A DNA stretch of 64,000 nt, from positions 40,113,951 to 40,177,950 of the forward strand of contig NC_082694.2 in the NCBI RefSeq assembly GCF_949987515.2. Reading direction: 5' to 3'. Shown here one piece after another: positions 44,736 to 54,745 of the stretch (within the stretch, counting starts at the first letter, position 1; the number at the start of each line of letters is the position of its first letter). The notes under the pieces are model-generated. The model was not told the origin of the DNA. It made no database searches and was given only the letters and a program-made list of their open reading frames with translations. The DNA is from Delphinus delphis. Its lineage: Eukaryota; Chordata; Mammalia; Artiodactyla; Delphinidae. The translations under genes were made by a program, and so were the position numbers.

Positions 44736-45639
44736 TGCCTTCCTAGATGAGTAAAATTTAAAGCTTGTTGTCTGTTGTTGGAGTAGACACCCTAATAAAA
44801 TTGTTCTCTTGCCCCCAACATTTTGGAAGGTAGACAATCATCACCATATTGCAGCTACCAGAAATAGGTTTCATTTAATCACACAGGAAAAGGGAACACT
44901 CAGACTTAGTGAGGGGGTGTATGTCAAACAGTGCAAAGCGTTTGCCAGTCCTGGGACTCAGGCAGTAGAACTCTTAATGATCCAAAGCTACTTTCTAAGT
45001 AATGCTAAATAATGGCTTAAAACCCATATAATTCATTAATATTAAGTATATAGAATTATGAATATCAAAAGAAAACAGGAAAGGGAAACAAAGGGGAAAA
45101 AAGAAAGGTTAGAAAATAAAAGGAGACAGAGGAAAGAAACAACTCTGGTGGCTTAAAGGAATTCACTCCCCTCCCCTCCACTGAATTCAGGAACTGGCTT
45201 ATGTGTATGAAGAGATAATCCAGTGGCATGTGTGTTAGCGAGAAATATTCTGACAGTTCAGTGACTAGAAGGCACTTGTGTAGACTCCCAATTCTTACCA
45301 TTAGCAGGGAAGGGGAGACAAATGTAGATCCTGGGAAAGTAGTACTGTTTAAAGTTGTAAACAAAATGTATGTAACGGGAGATGATAGTGTGATGCCATT
45401 GGAGTTTTTTATGTTATTCTATCCAGAATAACCCTAGGCCCAACATGCCCTTCAGAGAAATAAATTCTAGTTTTCAAACTTTAGGATCACTTGTCAACTT
45501 TGATTCTTAAGCCTTAACAGCAAAATGGGGTATCAGTTTATATTATGGCAGTGATATTTAAGAAAAAACTATTTTTAATATTTGAATTAGGAATACCTTC
45601 TTGGAAATAAGATGATGATGGTGATGATGATAAACATAC
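44736..45639. other. unassigned AT-rich sequence
   Basis: No gene. A purine-rich stretch lies at 45067-45140 ('aagaaaacaggaaagggaaa'). A short '(gatgat)n' run is at 45610-45631. Confidence 0.4.
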
Positions 45640-45835
45640 ATTAATTTTTATAGTGTTTTATTAAACGCATTCTCCAATGTTATCCCATTTGATTCCCATA
45701 GAGTCCTAGGGCATGTAGGCACTGGAACAATCAGAATATCAAGAAAGGAAACTGAGGTTCACAGAAGCCCAGCAACTTAACTGAGGTCAACTGGTGAGTA
45801 CACACGCTCAACCACTCAGTCTTAAAACCAAGTGG
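45640..45835 (-). repeat. MIR SINE
   Basis: Plus-strand: 'cgcattctccaatgttatcc', 'catttgattcccatagagtc', 'gcatgtaggcactggaacaa', 'aaaggaaactgaggttcaca', 'cagcaacttaactgaggtca', 'ctcaaccactcagtctta'. Full minus-strand MIR order. Confidence 0.82.
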
Positions 45836-46711
45836 AAAGAACATTCCTTTCTGTGCTGTCATTTAAATGGATCACAAATCACATCACACAATTGAAACCA
45901 CTATTGAGTTATTCTATAAAGTCTAAAGAGCTACGGGCCTGGCTTATGATATTTTAATTTCATGTGTGTGCCTTAACACATCACATCCATTAACAATTAC
46001 TTTGGGGGATTATTTGATGCTTGCTGGGTTGCCTTCCTGGTTTTAAAAGGACACAGCTTGTGTGAATGGAATTCATACCAATATTTGAGATGACTGAAGA
46101 ACAGACAACCTAATGTGAACTCTTTCTGTGTGGAAAAAAATGCCATATTCTCCTAATTATGACAAGTACAAAAGCCACTGTTTTTAGCCAATGCCCCAGA
46201 GCCCCACAAAAGAATGGCTGGACGAGCCAGCAGCTACCAAGGAGAGGCAGTGGGCATCTACTGGGGCTCTAGGACAGGTTGGCACATTGCTCAGCATTGT
46301 ACCGGCTCAAAATGACACAGCCCTTACACAAAAGCCCTTGTGCCCAGTATCAACCATTCAGCATCTAACAGTTCAGTGGACAGTCTCTCTGGGATGAATT
46401 TCAGCCATGCCAACACCCCAAATGCAGTAAACAAAGCCACAAAATGTGAGAGAGACACACAACCAAGTGACTGCAAAGCATCAAATGGAAGTAACACCGT
46501 GAGCAAGAGATTTCCAAGTGTGGCTTAACAATACAATACAGGCTGTCCACAGGGCAGTTGTTACTGCTCACAAACAGTTGACATCTGCCACCCAAACCAA
46601 AAATCATTTGGAGACCCAAGAACACAGCAGCCCCAGAATGGTATGCCAAAGAGTCAGGGGAAAACTCTTGGATTGCAGGATAGAAAACAATTAGAAGGCT
46701 CATAGTATCTC
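45836..46711. other. unassigned unique sequence
   Basis: No gene or repeat. Several frames of 60-100 codons overlap on both strands around 46190-46700; none is recognised. Confidence 0.4.
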
Positions 46712-46862
46712 AGTAATCTCTCTCTCTGTGTCTCTCTGTCCCTTGCTCTCTCTCCCTCACTCAGATAAACACACACCTACTTTTATATATGTGTGTGTAT
46801 ATATATATATGCACACACGCACATATATATGATGTATATGAATATATATATATACTCAAGTA
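46712..46862. repeat. TC-rich then TA/TG/CA compound microsatellite
   Basis: A TC-rich piece (46717-46760) is followed by 46784-46831, a 48-bp uninterrupted pyrimidine-purine alternation. It contains 'tatatatgtgtgtgtatata' then 'tgcacacacgcacatatata', an imperfect inverted arrangement. More TA units follow to 46854. Confidence 0.92.
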
Positions 46863-47959
46863 CATATGAATAGAAAAGCATACAGTATAGAAAAACAAGT
46901 TGCATCTGTCCAGTGCCAAGCATCTATGTGGTTAATTGCTTTTAGATTTCATGTGCTGTGCTTGGGAAAACCTAAGTCAGTTCTCACTGGATTTTCAAAC
47001 AGTCATGTACTGCTAATGGGGAACATCATAACCCACAAAAGTCAGACCCACAGTGGCCCCTCAATCTATTTGAAGACTGGGTTCAGTACATGGACATTAT
47101 GTTGTCAACATGCAGAGAGGTATACCAGTTGGTCCCTTGGCAACTCTTTACCCTGCCGATCCTGAGAAATTTCAATTTTGTCTGAAAGGGGAATTTGGAA
47201 AGCCCTGGATGTAGTAATGTATTACCTTGTTTAGATATAGCACTACTTCAGATGACAAGCAACGTCTGCATGTTGGGTTCCAGGGCTCTTTGAATAGAAT
47301 GAAGTCAGTCGTATGACAGTAGGTTGTTTATGAGAGATACAAACTGAGAAACCACACAAAGGGAGGCACCAGAGACCCAGCTTCACAGAGAGGAAATGAA
47401 TCTAAGTGAGATCCTGGAGAACCATATGTGGAGAGTAGCACAGATTTGGCTGTGCCCTTTGGCAAATTCCATGTAGGTGTGTTTCACCCTTCTAACTTTT
47501 TGGAAACACAAATCTCCCTCCACTTGGGAACTTCTACAGTCCCAAGTCTTTTTCGTTCTTGGCAAGTTTTCATTATTTAACTTGTCAATTATGAATTAGT
47601 TTCTGGGACCGATGTTAGATGATGTTGGTTGAGACGAGTGCCTAGGATTAAACTGACTTCGTGAGTACCGTATCCCTGAGTGGCCTCAGTGGGGAAACTG
47701 AGTCTTCTTCCTCAACCCTTGGAAAAGGGCAGGCTACTCCCTGGCCCATAGGGCACATTTGCTCTCTGGGTTCATCAATCCTGCTCTATAGCAGGGGTGG
47801 AGGCAAAAATTGTTCATGAGAAATAGTGACATCCAGATGCCAGCTGGGCTCTGCAGGGCTGTGACTGTGCATAGGCTTCTCTGTCAGAAAATGGGAAGAT
47901 AGGAACTGTGGCTTTCTAAGCTCCTGGCTGTTCTACTGTTCAGACCCCCATATGCTATC
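46863..47959. other. unassigned unique sequence
   Basis: No gene or repeat recognised in 1.1 kb. Longest frame is 99 codons (plus, 46866-47165), unlike any family. Confidence 0.4.
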
Positions 47960-48735
47960 TGAGCTGGTTTTATTCACAACATTTCTGACACCAAATATGT
48001 GTGGGTTTCCACACCAACAATCAGTTCTCCAATTCTACTGCATCACCGCCTGTCCAACAGTTCAGTTCCATTCAGTTCTGATCCCATCCGTGATTAGCAC
48101 AGACCCACGGGTTCAGGGCTCAGTCCCATGGCATGTCCTCGCTTCTAACCTTCCAATACCAATCCCAAGTCCCAGTACTTCTGACCAACTGGCATTACAT
48201 TCTGAAGTTCCTGTGAACCTCCCCCTCCCCGCCCCGCCCCTTTATGTTGGATAATTCCCTAGAATGACTCACAGAACTCAGGAAAGTGCTTTACTTGGTC
48301 TTACTGCTTTAGTGTAAAGGATACAGGAACAGCCAGTTTGCGGGGAGGTGGTGCCTGGAGCTTCCATTCCCTTTCTGGGTGTGCAACTCTCCAAGCACCT
48401 CAGTGTGTTCACCAACGCAGAAGCTCTCTAAATCCTATCGTTTAGGGGTTTTTATGTAGGTTCCCTTACATAGGCATGATTGATTAAATCACTGGCCTTT
48501 TGGGATGAACTCAGTCTCTAGCCTCTCTCCCTTCCTCAGAGGTCCTGAGGTGAGGCTGAAGGAATTGACCTTTCTGGTGACAGCCCCCATGGGAAGCTAT
48601 CCCGAGCCATCTCATTAGCATATCAAAGACACGTATCACTCCAGAAATTTCAAGGGTTTTAGGAGTTGTGTGCAAGGAACTGCCTAAGACAAAAACGAAA
48701 TCTATATTTGTTATTGCACCACACTATCTATCGAA
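47960..48735 (+). mobile_element. ancient ERVL-like solitary LTR
   Basis: The order 'caacaatcagttctccaatt', 'gattagcacagacccacggg', 'gaatgactcacagaactcag', 'gtgttcaccaacgcagaagc', 'ttaggggtttttatgtaggt', 'ggcatgattgattaaatcac' and 'gaaatttcaagggttttagg' matches a mammalian ERVL-class LTR I know by text. The subfamily (MLT2- or LTR16/33-like) is not certain. No internal viral genes flank it, so it is a solitary and heavily decayed LTR. Boundaries are approximate. Confidence 0.65.
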
Positions 48736-49254
48736 GAAAATTTCCTTCCCGGACGACATTTTTCATCTTCTATTCCATGCCCTGTCTTATTAGAACATCT
48801 TTTAATTCAGCTAAACTTCTGGGTCCTCTTTCTGGGAGTCCTGTGTGTCAGCACTGCATGCCTCCTGTCCTCTTTGTCTCTGGGAGGGAGGACAGTGGGG
48901 TTCCCTTCTCCCTTCCATGACTCACAGCCACCAGTCTTCCCAGTGTCTCTTAGAACTGGCTTTCAAAGGGCTAGTGCATCCCAGCAGGAAATGTGAAAAA
49001 GAGCAGTGAATAAAGGGAGTCTCCTCTGTTATCAGAGGCATCACCAGCCTCAAACAATCGGTAAGGGTGTGACACTCAGTTTGGCACTACTGAAAAAGTT
49101 TTTCAAAAGCCAAAGCTCCTGCCCTCTAGGGGCCCAGACAACTAGTAACAGAACAGTTAACACCTATAGGGAAAATACACTGGACAGTAGTTGTATAAAC
49201 AACAAATAATTAACTGTACTTACTAAATAGGTAAAAAGAATAGCTTAGTTGACA
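48736..49254. other. unassigned unique sequence
   Basis: No gene or repeat recognised. Part of the LTR may extend a few tens of bases further. Confidence 0.4.
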
Positions 49255-49430
49255 AAACACAGGCCAGGACTCTGGATCAGGGTGTGCTCTGTGACTAAAG
49301 GAAATAAATCACTTAGCCCTTCTGTGATGTTGTGAAATGAGGGCAATGATAACCCCATCTCAGAGCTCTAAGATAGGGAGTGAGAGCGCATGAGTGAAGA
49401 TGGCCATGAACTACTCGATGTCACGAAGGA
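49255..49430 (+). repeat. MIR SINE
   Basis: 'ggccaggactctggatcagg', 'gtgctctgtgactaaaggaa', 'aaatcacttagcccttctgt', 'gatgttgtgaaatgagggca' and 'ataaccccatctcagagctc' follow the MIR tRNA part and core in the plus orientation. Confidence 0.75.
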
Positions 49431-49689
49431 CGTTGTGGCGCCTTAAGAGTACTGAGCACTCGTGGCTGGAACTGTATTGGCTGTGAATATGACAGGGGAT
49501 TTCGGAGAAGGGCAGACGTGGATACACAGGTTACTATCGTGAAACAGACAGGGGTCAGTCTTGAGTAGGGGATACCCGAAGTCCTCTGTGGTCTCATCGC
49601 CTGTCTCCATCCTCCTTGACCTCCCTGTCTCACTACTGCACTGAGGCCCCCTCTCCCTGGCAGTCTCTCTCCTCCTGATTTCCATAATA
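49431..49689. other. short unassigned stretch
   Basis: Nothing recognised. Minus-strand frames of 70 and 80 codons overlap here without family resemblance. Confidence 0.4.
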
Positions 49690-49935
49690 TGGCACTGACT
49701 TGGTTTTCCTAGCTCTCTCTTTTGAACTTAGTATTATAAGCATTTTTTTAAATGTTGACACATATTCACTGTAATTATAATATGTAAATGGGTGAATGGT
49801 ATTCCATGATATGTGGATGCATCATGATTTACGTAACCATTCCTGTGGGTAGATATTTAGGTTGATTCTGTTTTCTCTCCTTCAGTAGGTGAACAGGTCA
49901 GAGAGTATGCACATCTCTTAAAATGTCTTCTGCGA
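49690..49935 (-). repeat. probable ancient L1 ORF2-region fragment
   Basis: Plus text 'gggtgaatggtattccatga', 'catcatgatttacgtaacca', 'gtagatatttaggttgattc' parallels the antisense L1 phrase 'gaatagtattccattgtatgg...tttatccattcatc...gacatttgggttg'. Strongly diverged; frame lost. Confidence 0.5.
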
Positions 49936-50613
49936 GGCAGAGGCCTGCACCTGTTTCCCTTATGGCTAGTCACGTGTAAGGACTGTTCCAGCACCTCCCT
50001 AACTTCTATTTATATCGTTTGTCAATAATTCTTGCTCCCCCTCTTTTATGTCATCTCTCAAAACGCTGACCTCAGTCTTCTTTCTTTTTTACTATAGTTT
50101 TCCTCTAAATGGACTATAGAGACCTCAAAAGCAACTCAGCTGAGGGATCTCAAATAGATACCTGTCTCTGAACTGTCATCATTGAGACATCCAAACCACC
50201 ATCCGTCCATCTCTCCACCATCAGTTATGGGCCCCCACCGCATACTCCATTTATGGGCTTTTACTGGAGATACAAAGATGAAGACATGGCCTCTGTCCTC
50301 AGGACATAAATTGATTAGCGGAGATGAGGGAAAAGATAGACAAACACACACCTGATTCAGCACAGTTTATACAGAGTGGATGGGTGTTCCTGATTGGGGC
50401 TCCTAGCTTGATGTGGAAAGTGGGAGGATGTGAAAGACAGTTTCCCAAAGCAGGTGACATCCACGCCGAGTTCTGAAAGATTCATGAGTATTTAACCAGG
50501 TTAAGGAGGATAACAAAGAGTGTCTTAGTCAGAGAAATAGCAAGAGAAAAGGAAAGGAAGAGAGAGAGAGAGAACATGGTGTATCCGGGGAACTGTAAGC
50601 AGGTCAGTAAGCC
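49936..50613. other. unassigned with a repeat-like middle
   Basis: No gene. 50245-50510 ('tttactggagatacaaagat', 'gaagacatggcctctgtcct', 'ccgagttctgaaagattcat') resembles the mammalian repeat 'ggggatacaaagatgaataagacatggtccctgccctcaagg...agtcttgaaggatga'. I do not name it further. Confidence 0.45.
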
Positions 50614-50634
50614 AGTGTGTGTGTGTGTGTGTGT
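50614..50634. repeat. short (GT)n microsatellite
   Basis: 21 bp of GT repeats ending 'gtgtataccc'. Confidence 0.9.
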
Positions 50635-51224
50635 ATACCCATGCACATGTGTGAAAAGCCAGTGGAACCCGAAGGGAACAAGAGCGTGGAATTTCTTGTC
50701 CATCACACTAAAATTTAGACTTTCCTCAGAAGGTAGTAGAAGACCATTAAAGGATTTTAGGTGGGAGAGTAGCATGATTAGGTTTGTTTTTGAGGAAAGT
50801 GGGGAGAGTGACCTGCAGCCGGGAAGGACAGAGGCAGGCAGAGAAGTTACGTACATGATGGAAGAGGTGATGAGGACTTAGGTGACAGTGAGATGTAGAC
50901 AAGGGAGGAAATACAAAGCTATTAAGGATGTAGAATTGACAGAAGAATTGATTGACTATTTGGAAAGGAATGAACAGGAGGCATTAATGACTCCCAGGTG
51001 GTTGTCTGGGTGGCTAACTTTTCCTACAGCTTCAGTATAGATTGGACCTGCTGAAATCATCCAAGGAAAGTTGGTCAACCGTGAGATGAGAGGAAGGTCA
51101 AGGACAAAACCCTGAAGATCACTAGCATTTTCATGCCAGGTGTTCCTCACGAAGGATGCTGAATTTACAAGGGCCCCAAACCAAAAGCTTCCATCTTTAA
51201 TTCAAGATTCTCCAACAATACTCT
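50635..51224. other. unassigned unique sequence
   Basis: No gene recognised. 50740-50900 ('aaggattttaggtgggagag', 'gtgacctgcagccgggaagg') may be the downstream continuation of the repeat-like block at 50245-50510. Confidence 0.4.
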
Positions 51225-51765
51225 CTAGCATTAAATGGTACTATAGCAGCTGCTGAAATTCTTGACATTTGTATGTGCCAATAATGGTGTAAAGTAGGCT
51301 CTATTCGTCTTTTTTTTTTTGGCTGCGTCGGGTCTTAGTTGCAGGGTCTTCCTTGAGGCACGTGACATCTTTCGTTGTGGCGCTCGGGCTTCTCTCTAGT
51401 TGTGGTGTTCACGTTTTTTCTCTCTCTAGTTGTGGTGCGTGTGTTCTAGGGTCTGTGGGCTCTGTAGTTTGCGGCACACGGGCTCTCTCGTTGAGGTACC
51501 CGAGCTCAGTAGTTGTGGTGTGCGGGCTTAGCTGCCTCGTGGCATGTGGGATCTTAGTTCCCCGACCAGGGATCGAACCCGCGTCCCCTGCATTGGAAGG
51601 CAGATTCTTTACCACTGGACCACCAGGGAAGTCCCTCTATTAGACTTTTATTGGTGACAATTAGTGAGGCTAAGTAACTTACTCAAGTTTATGCAGCTGG
51701 TAAGAGGAGGAATCAACATCTGGCCCATGTCTTTCTAATGCCCAAGCCAGCTTCCGTCAACCGTG
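51225..51765 (-). repeat. MIR SINE split by a CHR-type SINE
   Basis: Left MIR part: 51260-51298 ('ttcttgacatttgtatgtgc'), the 'tatgtgcc' core. Right part: 51647-51765 ('gaggctaagtaacttactca', 'agtttatgcagctggtaaga'). The CHR SINE at 51311-51634 interrupts them. Orientation is minus. The left part is short, so the split is inferred from the order of the two halves. Confidence 0.6.
51299..51646 (-). mobile_element. CHR-type SINE, long form, with imperfect target duplication
   Basis: Body 51311-51634. Plus text starts with a T run and 'ggctgcgtcgggtcttagtt', carries several degenerate 'tagttgtggtg.gcgggct' units, then 'ggcatgtgggatcttagttc', 'cccgaccagggatcgaaccc', and ends 'ccaccagggaagtccct'. 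Flanks 'ctctattcgtct' (51299-51310) and 'ctctattagact' (51635-51646) match at 10 of 12. The ~320-bp length with repeated 'agttgtggtg' units marks the long CHR subtype. Confidence 0.9.
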
Positions 51766-51837
51766 TCACACCTTTGACACCTCAAGGTGGCTGCTCCAGT
51801 CCACCATGCTAGCCCGTCTGTAATGCTGCTCTGCTTT

Positions 51838-51975
51838 ATTTCCATCAGTTCATCTCCAGACTTCCTCTAGGAAGCTGTGTCTCCCCCCTAAAGCATTCTT
51901 CCTGACTCATGTTATCCTCCATTTTGTATCTCCCCCATGTTTTTTTTTTATATTGTTTATAGTTTGTTCTTTCTG
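51838..51975 (+). repeat. possible L2 LINE fragment
   Basis: 'ctctaggaagctgtgtctcc' and 'aagcattcttcctgactcat' resemble the L2 phrase 'aggaagccttccctgac'. A T9 run and 'tattgtttatagtttgttct' follow. Weak. Confidence 0.4.
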
Positions 51976-52340
51976 GTTTAGATTTTGGAGCAATTCAGCC
52001 AGAATATATTGAATACTAACTGTGTGCCGGATTTGACAATAAGCACTTTCTAGTATGTCACACTGTGACCTAGATCTTGGCCATGTAGATGTATGCTGCT
52101 CCTTGAGGAAGTATAAATCCCCATGCGTGTGTATTCAACCTCTTTTTAAGGTTCTGTATTGGTAACATACAGCTGATTGTGTATTGGTGCTTGAGAAATG
52201 CTCACGATAGGGATGAATAGGTAAATGTAAGTTCAATCAAGTGTTTATTGAGCACTTTCTGTGTGTTTATCACTATCCTAAAGAGTGTAAAGTACAAGTA
52301 ACACAGGAATAATCTATAGCTTTACCTATAACTATACCTG
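51976..52340. other. unassigned, repeat-like
   Basis: No gene. 'caagtgtttattgagcactt' (52239-52258) and 'tctgtgtgtttatcactatc' are close to the 'tttattgagcacttactatgtgcc' start shared by several ancient repeats. Confidence 0.45.
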
Positions 52341-52348
52341 TATTCATC

Positions 52349-52771
52349 CATTCATTCAGCTATCATTTATTTATTTTTTAAAAATATTTATTTATTTATT
52401 GGCTGCATTGGGTCTTTGTTGCTGTGCGTGGACTTTCTCTAGTTGTGGCGAGCGGGGGCTACTCTTCATTGCTGTGCGCGGGCTTCTCACTAGTGGCTTC
52501 TCGTGTTGCAGAGCGTGGGCTGTAGGTGTGCGGGCTTCAGTAGTTGTAACACGCGGGCTCAGTACTTGTGCCTCGCAGGCTCTAGAGCCACAGGCTCCAC
52601 AGTTGTGACGCACAGGCTTAGTTGCTCCGCGGCATGTGGGATCTTCCCGGACCAGGGCTCGAACCCGTGTCCCCTGCATTGTCAGGCAGATTCTTAACCA
52701 CTGTGCCACCAGGGAAGTCCTTTTATTTATTTATTTATTTAATTTATTCATTCATTCAGCTATCATTTATT
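52349..52771 (-). mobile_element. CHR-type SINE, long form, with 23-bp duplicated flank
   Basis: Plus text: 'ggctgcattgggtctttgtt', repeated 'tagttgtggcgagcggg'-like units, 'ggcatgtgggatcttcccgg', 'ctcgaacccgtgtcccctgc', ending 'gtgccaccagggaagtcctt' near 52720. AT-rich tails lie on both sides. The 23-bp flank starting 'cattcattcagctatcattt' is identical at 52349-52371 and 52749-52771, exactly 400 bp apart. Long duplications of this size are at the upper end for L1-mediated insertion. Confidence 0.9.
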
Positions 52772-52819
52772 GAGAACATGCTGCATGCCTAACATACCTC
52801 CCAAAAGTTCAAATATATT

Positions 52820-53044
52820 CAAGATGCTTACTCTTTTTGTACACGGGCCTCACACTGCTGTGGCCTCTCCCGTTGCGGAGCACAGGCTCCGGACACACAG
52901 GCTCAGCGGCCATGGCTCATGGCGCCCAGCCGCTCTGCGGCATGTGGGATCTTCCCGGACCGGGGCACGAACCCGTGTCCCCTGCATCGGCAGGCGAACT
53001 CTCAACCACTGAGCCACCAGGGAAGCCCCAAGATGCTTACTCTT
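52820..53044 (-). mobile_element. cetacean CHR-type SINE, young short form, 16-bp target duplication
   Basis: Body 52836-53028: 'tgtacacgggcctcacactg', 'cgttgcggagcacaggctcc', 'ggcggcatgtgggatc'-like block and the end 'gagccaccagggaagcccc'. Same ~200-bp subtype as the copy at 9.2 kb. Duplication 'caagatgcttactctt' is perfect at 52820-52835 and 53029-53044. It lies inside an MIR only 115 bp from an older CHR copy. Confidence 0.94.
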
Positions 53045-53165
53045 ATCTCTAATTTATAGGTGAGGAAGTAGGCTCAGAGAGATTCTGTGACTTGCCCATG
53101 GAAGCACAGCTTCTGGTGACAACATTGGGATTGGAACTGTGGTCTATCAGATTCCACAGTCTGTG

Positions 53166-53859
53166 CTTAGAGGGAGAGAGAAAGAAAGGAAGGAAAGAGG
53201 GAGGAAAAAAAGGAGATGAGAAAAAAGGAATAGACATTTTAAAATAAATAAACATGTAATACAGGTAATCAATTTAGGAGACAGAAATTTGGACTTACAT
53301 TGGTGTCGAGAAGGGTGTCTGGCAAGCACAGACTAAATGTGGTCACAGAGGCACACATTTTCTTTCATTGTCTAAAGAGAGGGAATGCTCTTCACGAATG
53401 TGACTTGTTCTAGAGCATATCGCAGACCTTAAAAAATCTTAGGAAGAGAAATATCCTGGAAGATAAAATCCATGAAACCAGTGGGTCCAACCTTTCTCAG
53501 AGGTGCTACAATTGAGGCTTCATTGATACGGCACACAGAGCAGAACATCTGATGATAGTAAATGAGCTGGGAAACCTAACAGTCACTTGGCTCTACTGTA
53601 CAAATATTTAAAGGTATCAAAGTTAATAACTTATATAATAATACGAAATAAGATAATGTCAGATGTGGGAGCTGATTTACTCCCATGTCCTGCTTTGGGG
53701 GCTGCTGAGATCTCTGCTACACTGTTCTATTAACATGGTTGTTCACTTAACAGAACTAAATGTTCTACACTTTCTTTCACTGACATTCAATTTGTCACTG
53801 GAACAAGTGGCACCCAATTTCCTCTTGTCTGTGCATATAGCAAAGCCACCTATGAAGCC
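53166..53859. other. unassigned sequence with a purine tract
   Basis: 53169-53216 is an almost pure A/G tract ('gagagaaagaaaggaaggaa'). The rest shows no gene or recognisable repeat. Confidence 0.5.
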
Positions 53860-54190
53860 ATGCTTGGCAAATTTTTTCTGTAAAAGGCCAGATAGTAAAT
53901 ATTTTAGGCTTTTGGGACCATATAGTCTCTGTTGCAACAATTCAACGCTGCCGTTTGTAGGGTGAAAGCAGCCACAGGTAAAACATAAAGAATGAGTGTG
54001 TGTGTGTTCCATAAAACTTTTCTTATGGGCACTGAAATTTGAATTTAATAATATTTTCATATGTCAGAAAATTGAATTCTTTTGATTTTTGAACCCACTT
54101 AAAAATGTAAAAACTCTTCTTAGCTTGTGGCTGCGCACAAACGGGTAGTGGGCTGTATTTGGCCTGCAGCCCCCAGTTTGCTGACCCCCG
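53860..54190 (+). mobile_element. hAT-Charlie-type non-autonomous DNA element
   Basis: 'cttggcaaattttttctgta', 'aggccagatagtaaatattt', 'taggcttttgggaccatata', 'tctctgttgcaacaattcaa', 'cataaaacttttcttatggg', 'ggctgtatttggcctgcagc', 'cccagtttgctgaccccc'. This is the well-known mammalian element with 'gtcggcaaact...agtttgccgacccc' inverted ends. I am sure of the element type but not of its formal name. A short AT-rich section in the middle (54040-54120) is unusual for the usual copy. Confidence 0.88.
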
Positions 54191-54469
54191 CACAGAGGCA
54201 CAGAAATCTTAGGGTGCTTAGACTCTTCTATGTACTTAGGTTAGCTTTCCAGAAGGAAGTGGTTAGCTAACTCCATTAGTGCCTCTGAGCTCCAACTATT
54301 AATTGACATTATTTCTTAATTCCCAGCTATATTTTAAGGTATGAACCTAAGGAATTTTAAAGTCGTTATGTGGGTGAGGGACTGTTAAAAATAAATCCTT
54401 CAGGTTTAGAAGTGGTAGAGAGGGAATAGAAGGTGTTAGCAAATCCAGGTGTTTTCAGGGAAGCGGTTC
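54191..54469. other. short unassigned stretch
   Basis: Nothing recognised between the hAT element and the candidate regulatory block. Confidence 0.4.
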
Positions 54470-54745
54470 AAAAAGCGTCGAGGTGGGCCACAAGTCGCCG
54501 CTGAAGGTCATGGGTAGCACTTTGCGTCTTCTCTTTATGTACTTTATGCCTCTCATAAAATAAAGTTAAAGCAGTTTAATGTAACAGTCTAATTAGTAAT
54601 GGATTTTTCATTTTATCTTTTTGACTGTGCAATACAAAGATGAGATCTGGATTTGACTAGGGCCAGGAAAGGATATTTATATAATAGTAGTTTAAATTAG
54701 GGCTTTCCGACAGCAGCATCTAGATGGAAAAGGATCTGTTCCTGT
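54470..54745. promoter_or_regulatory. candidate conserved noncoding element K
   Basis: Repeat-free block with unusually many CpGs for its surroundings at the left ('aaaagcgtcgaggtgggcca', 'caagtcgccgctgaagg'). An AT-rich homeodomain-rich part follows, including the palindrome 'ctaattag' (54589-54596) with 'taatgg' next to it. No frame is open. Texture and motifs only. Confidence 0.42.

Larger units (their letters stand above)
52341..53165 (-). repeat. MIR-type SINE broken by two CHR SINE insertions
   Basis: Three pieces read in order make one ancient element. The left piece runs to 52371 ('ttcattcagctatcatttat'), the middle is 52749-52835 ('tattgagaacatgctgcatg' to 'caagatgcttactctt') and the right is 53045-53165 ('aggtgaggaagtaggctcag', 'attctgtgacttgcccatgg'). 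The right piece matches the minus-strand MIR block 'gatgaggaaactgaggc...ggttaagtaacttgcccaagg'. The gaps are filled by CHR SINEs with their own duplications. Confidence 0.75.

Noticed and set aside
47960..48735. Possible full endogenous retrovirus around the LTR
   Set aside because: No second LTR, primer-binding site or gag/pol/env-like frame is visible on either side.
52399..53052. Several 64-105-codon frames with Cys/Gly/Arg-rich text
   Set aside because: They are translations of CHR SINEs; the same peptides recur at 9.1-9.4 kb and 51.4 kb.
53170..53231. Possible regulatory GAGA-type element
   Set aside because: Simple purine repeat following a broken MIR; nothing distinguishes it from a decayed microsatellite.
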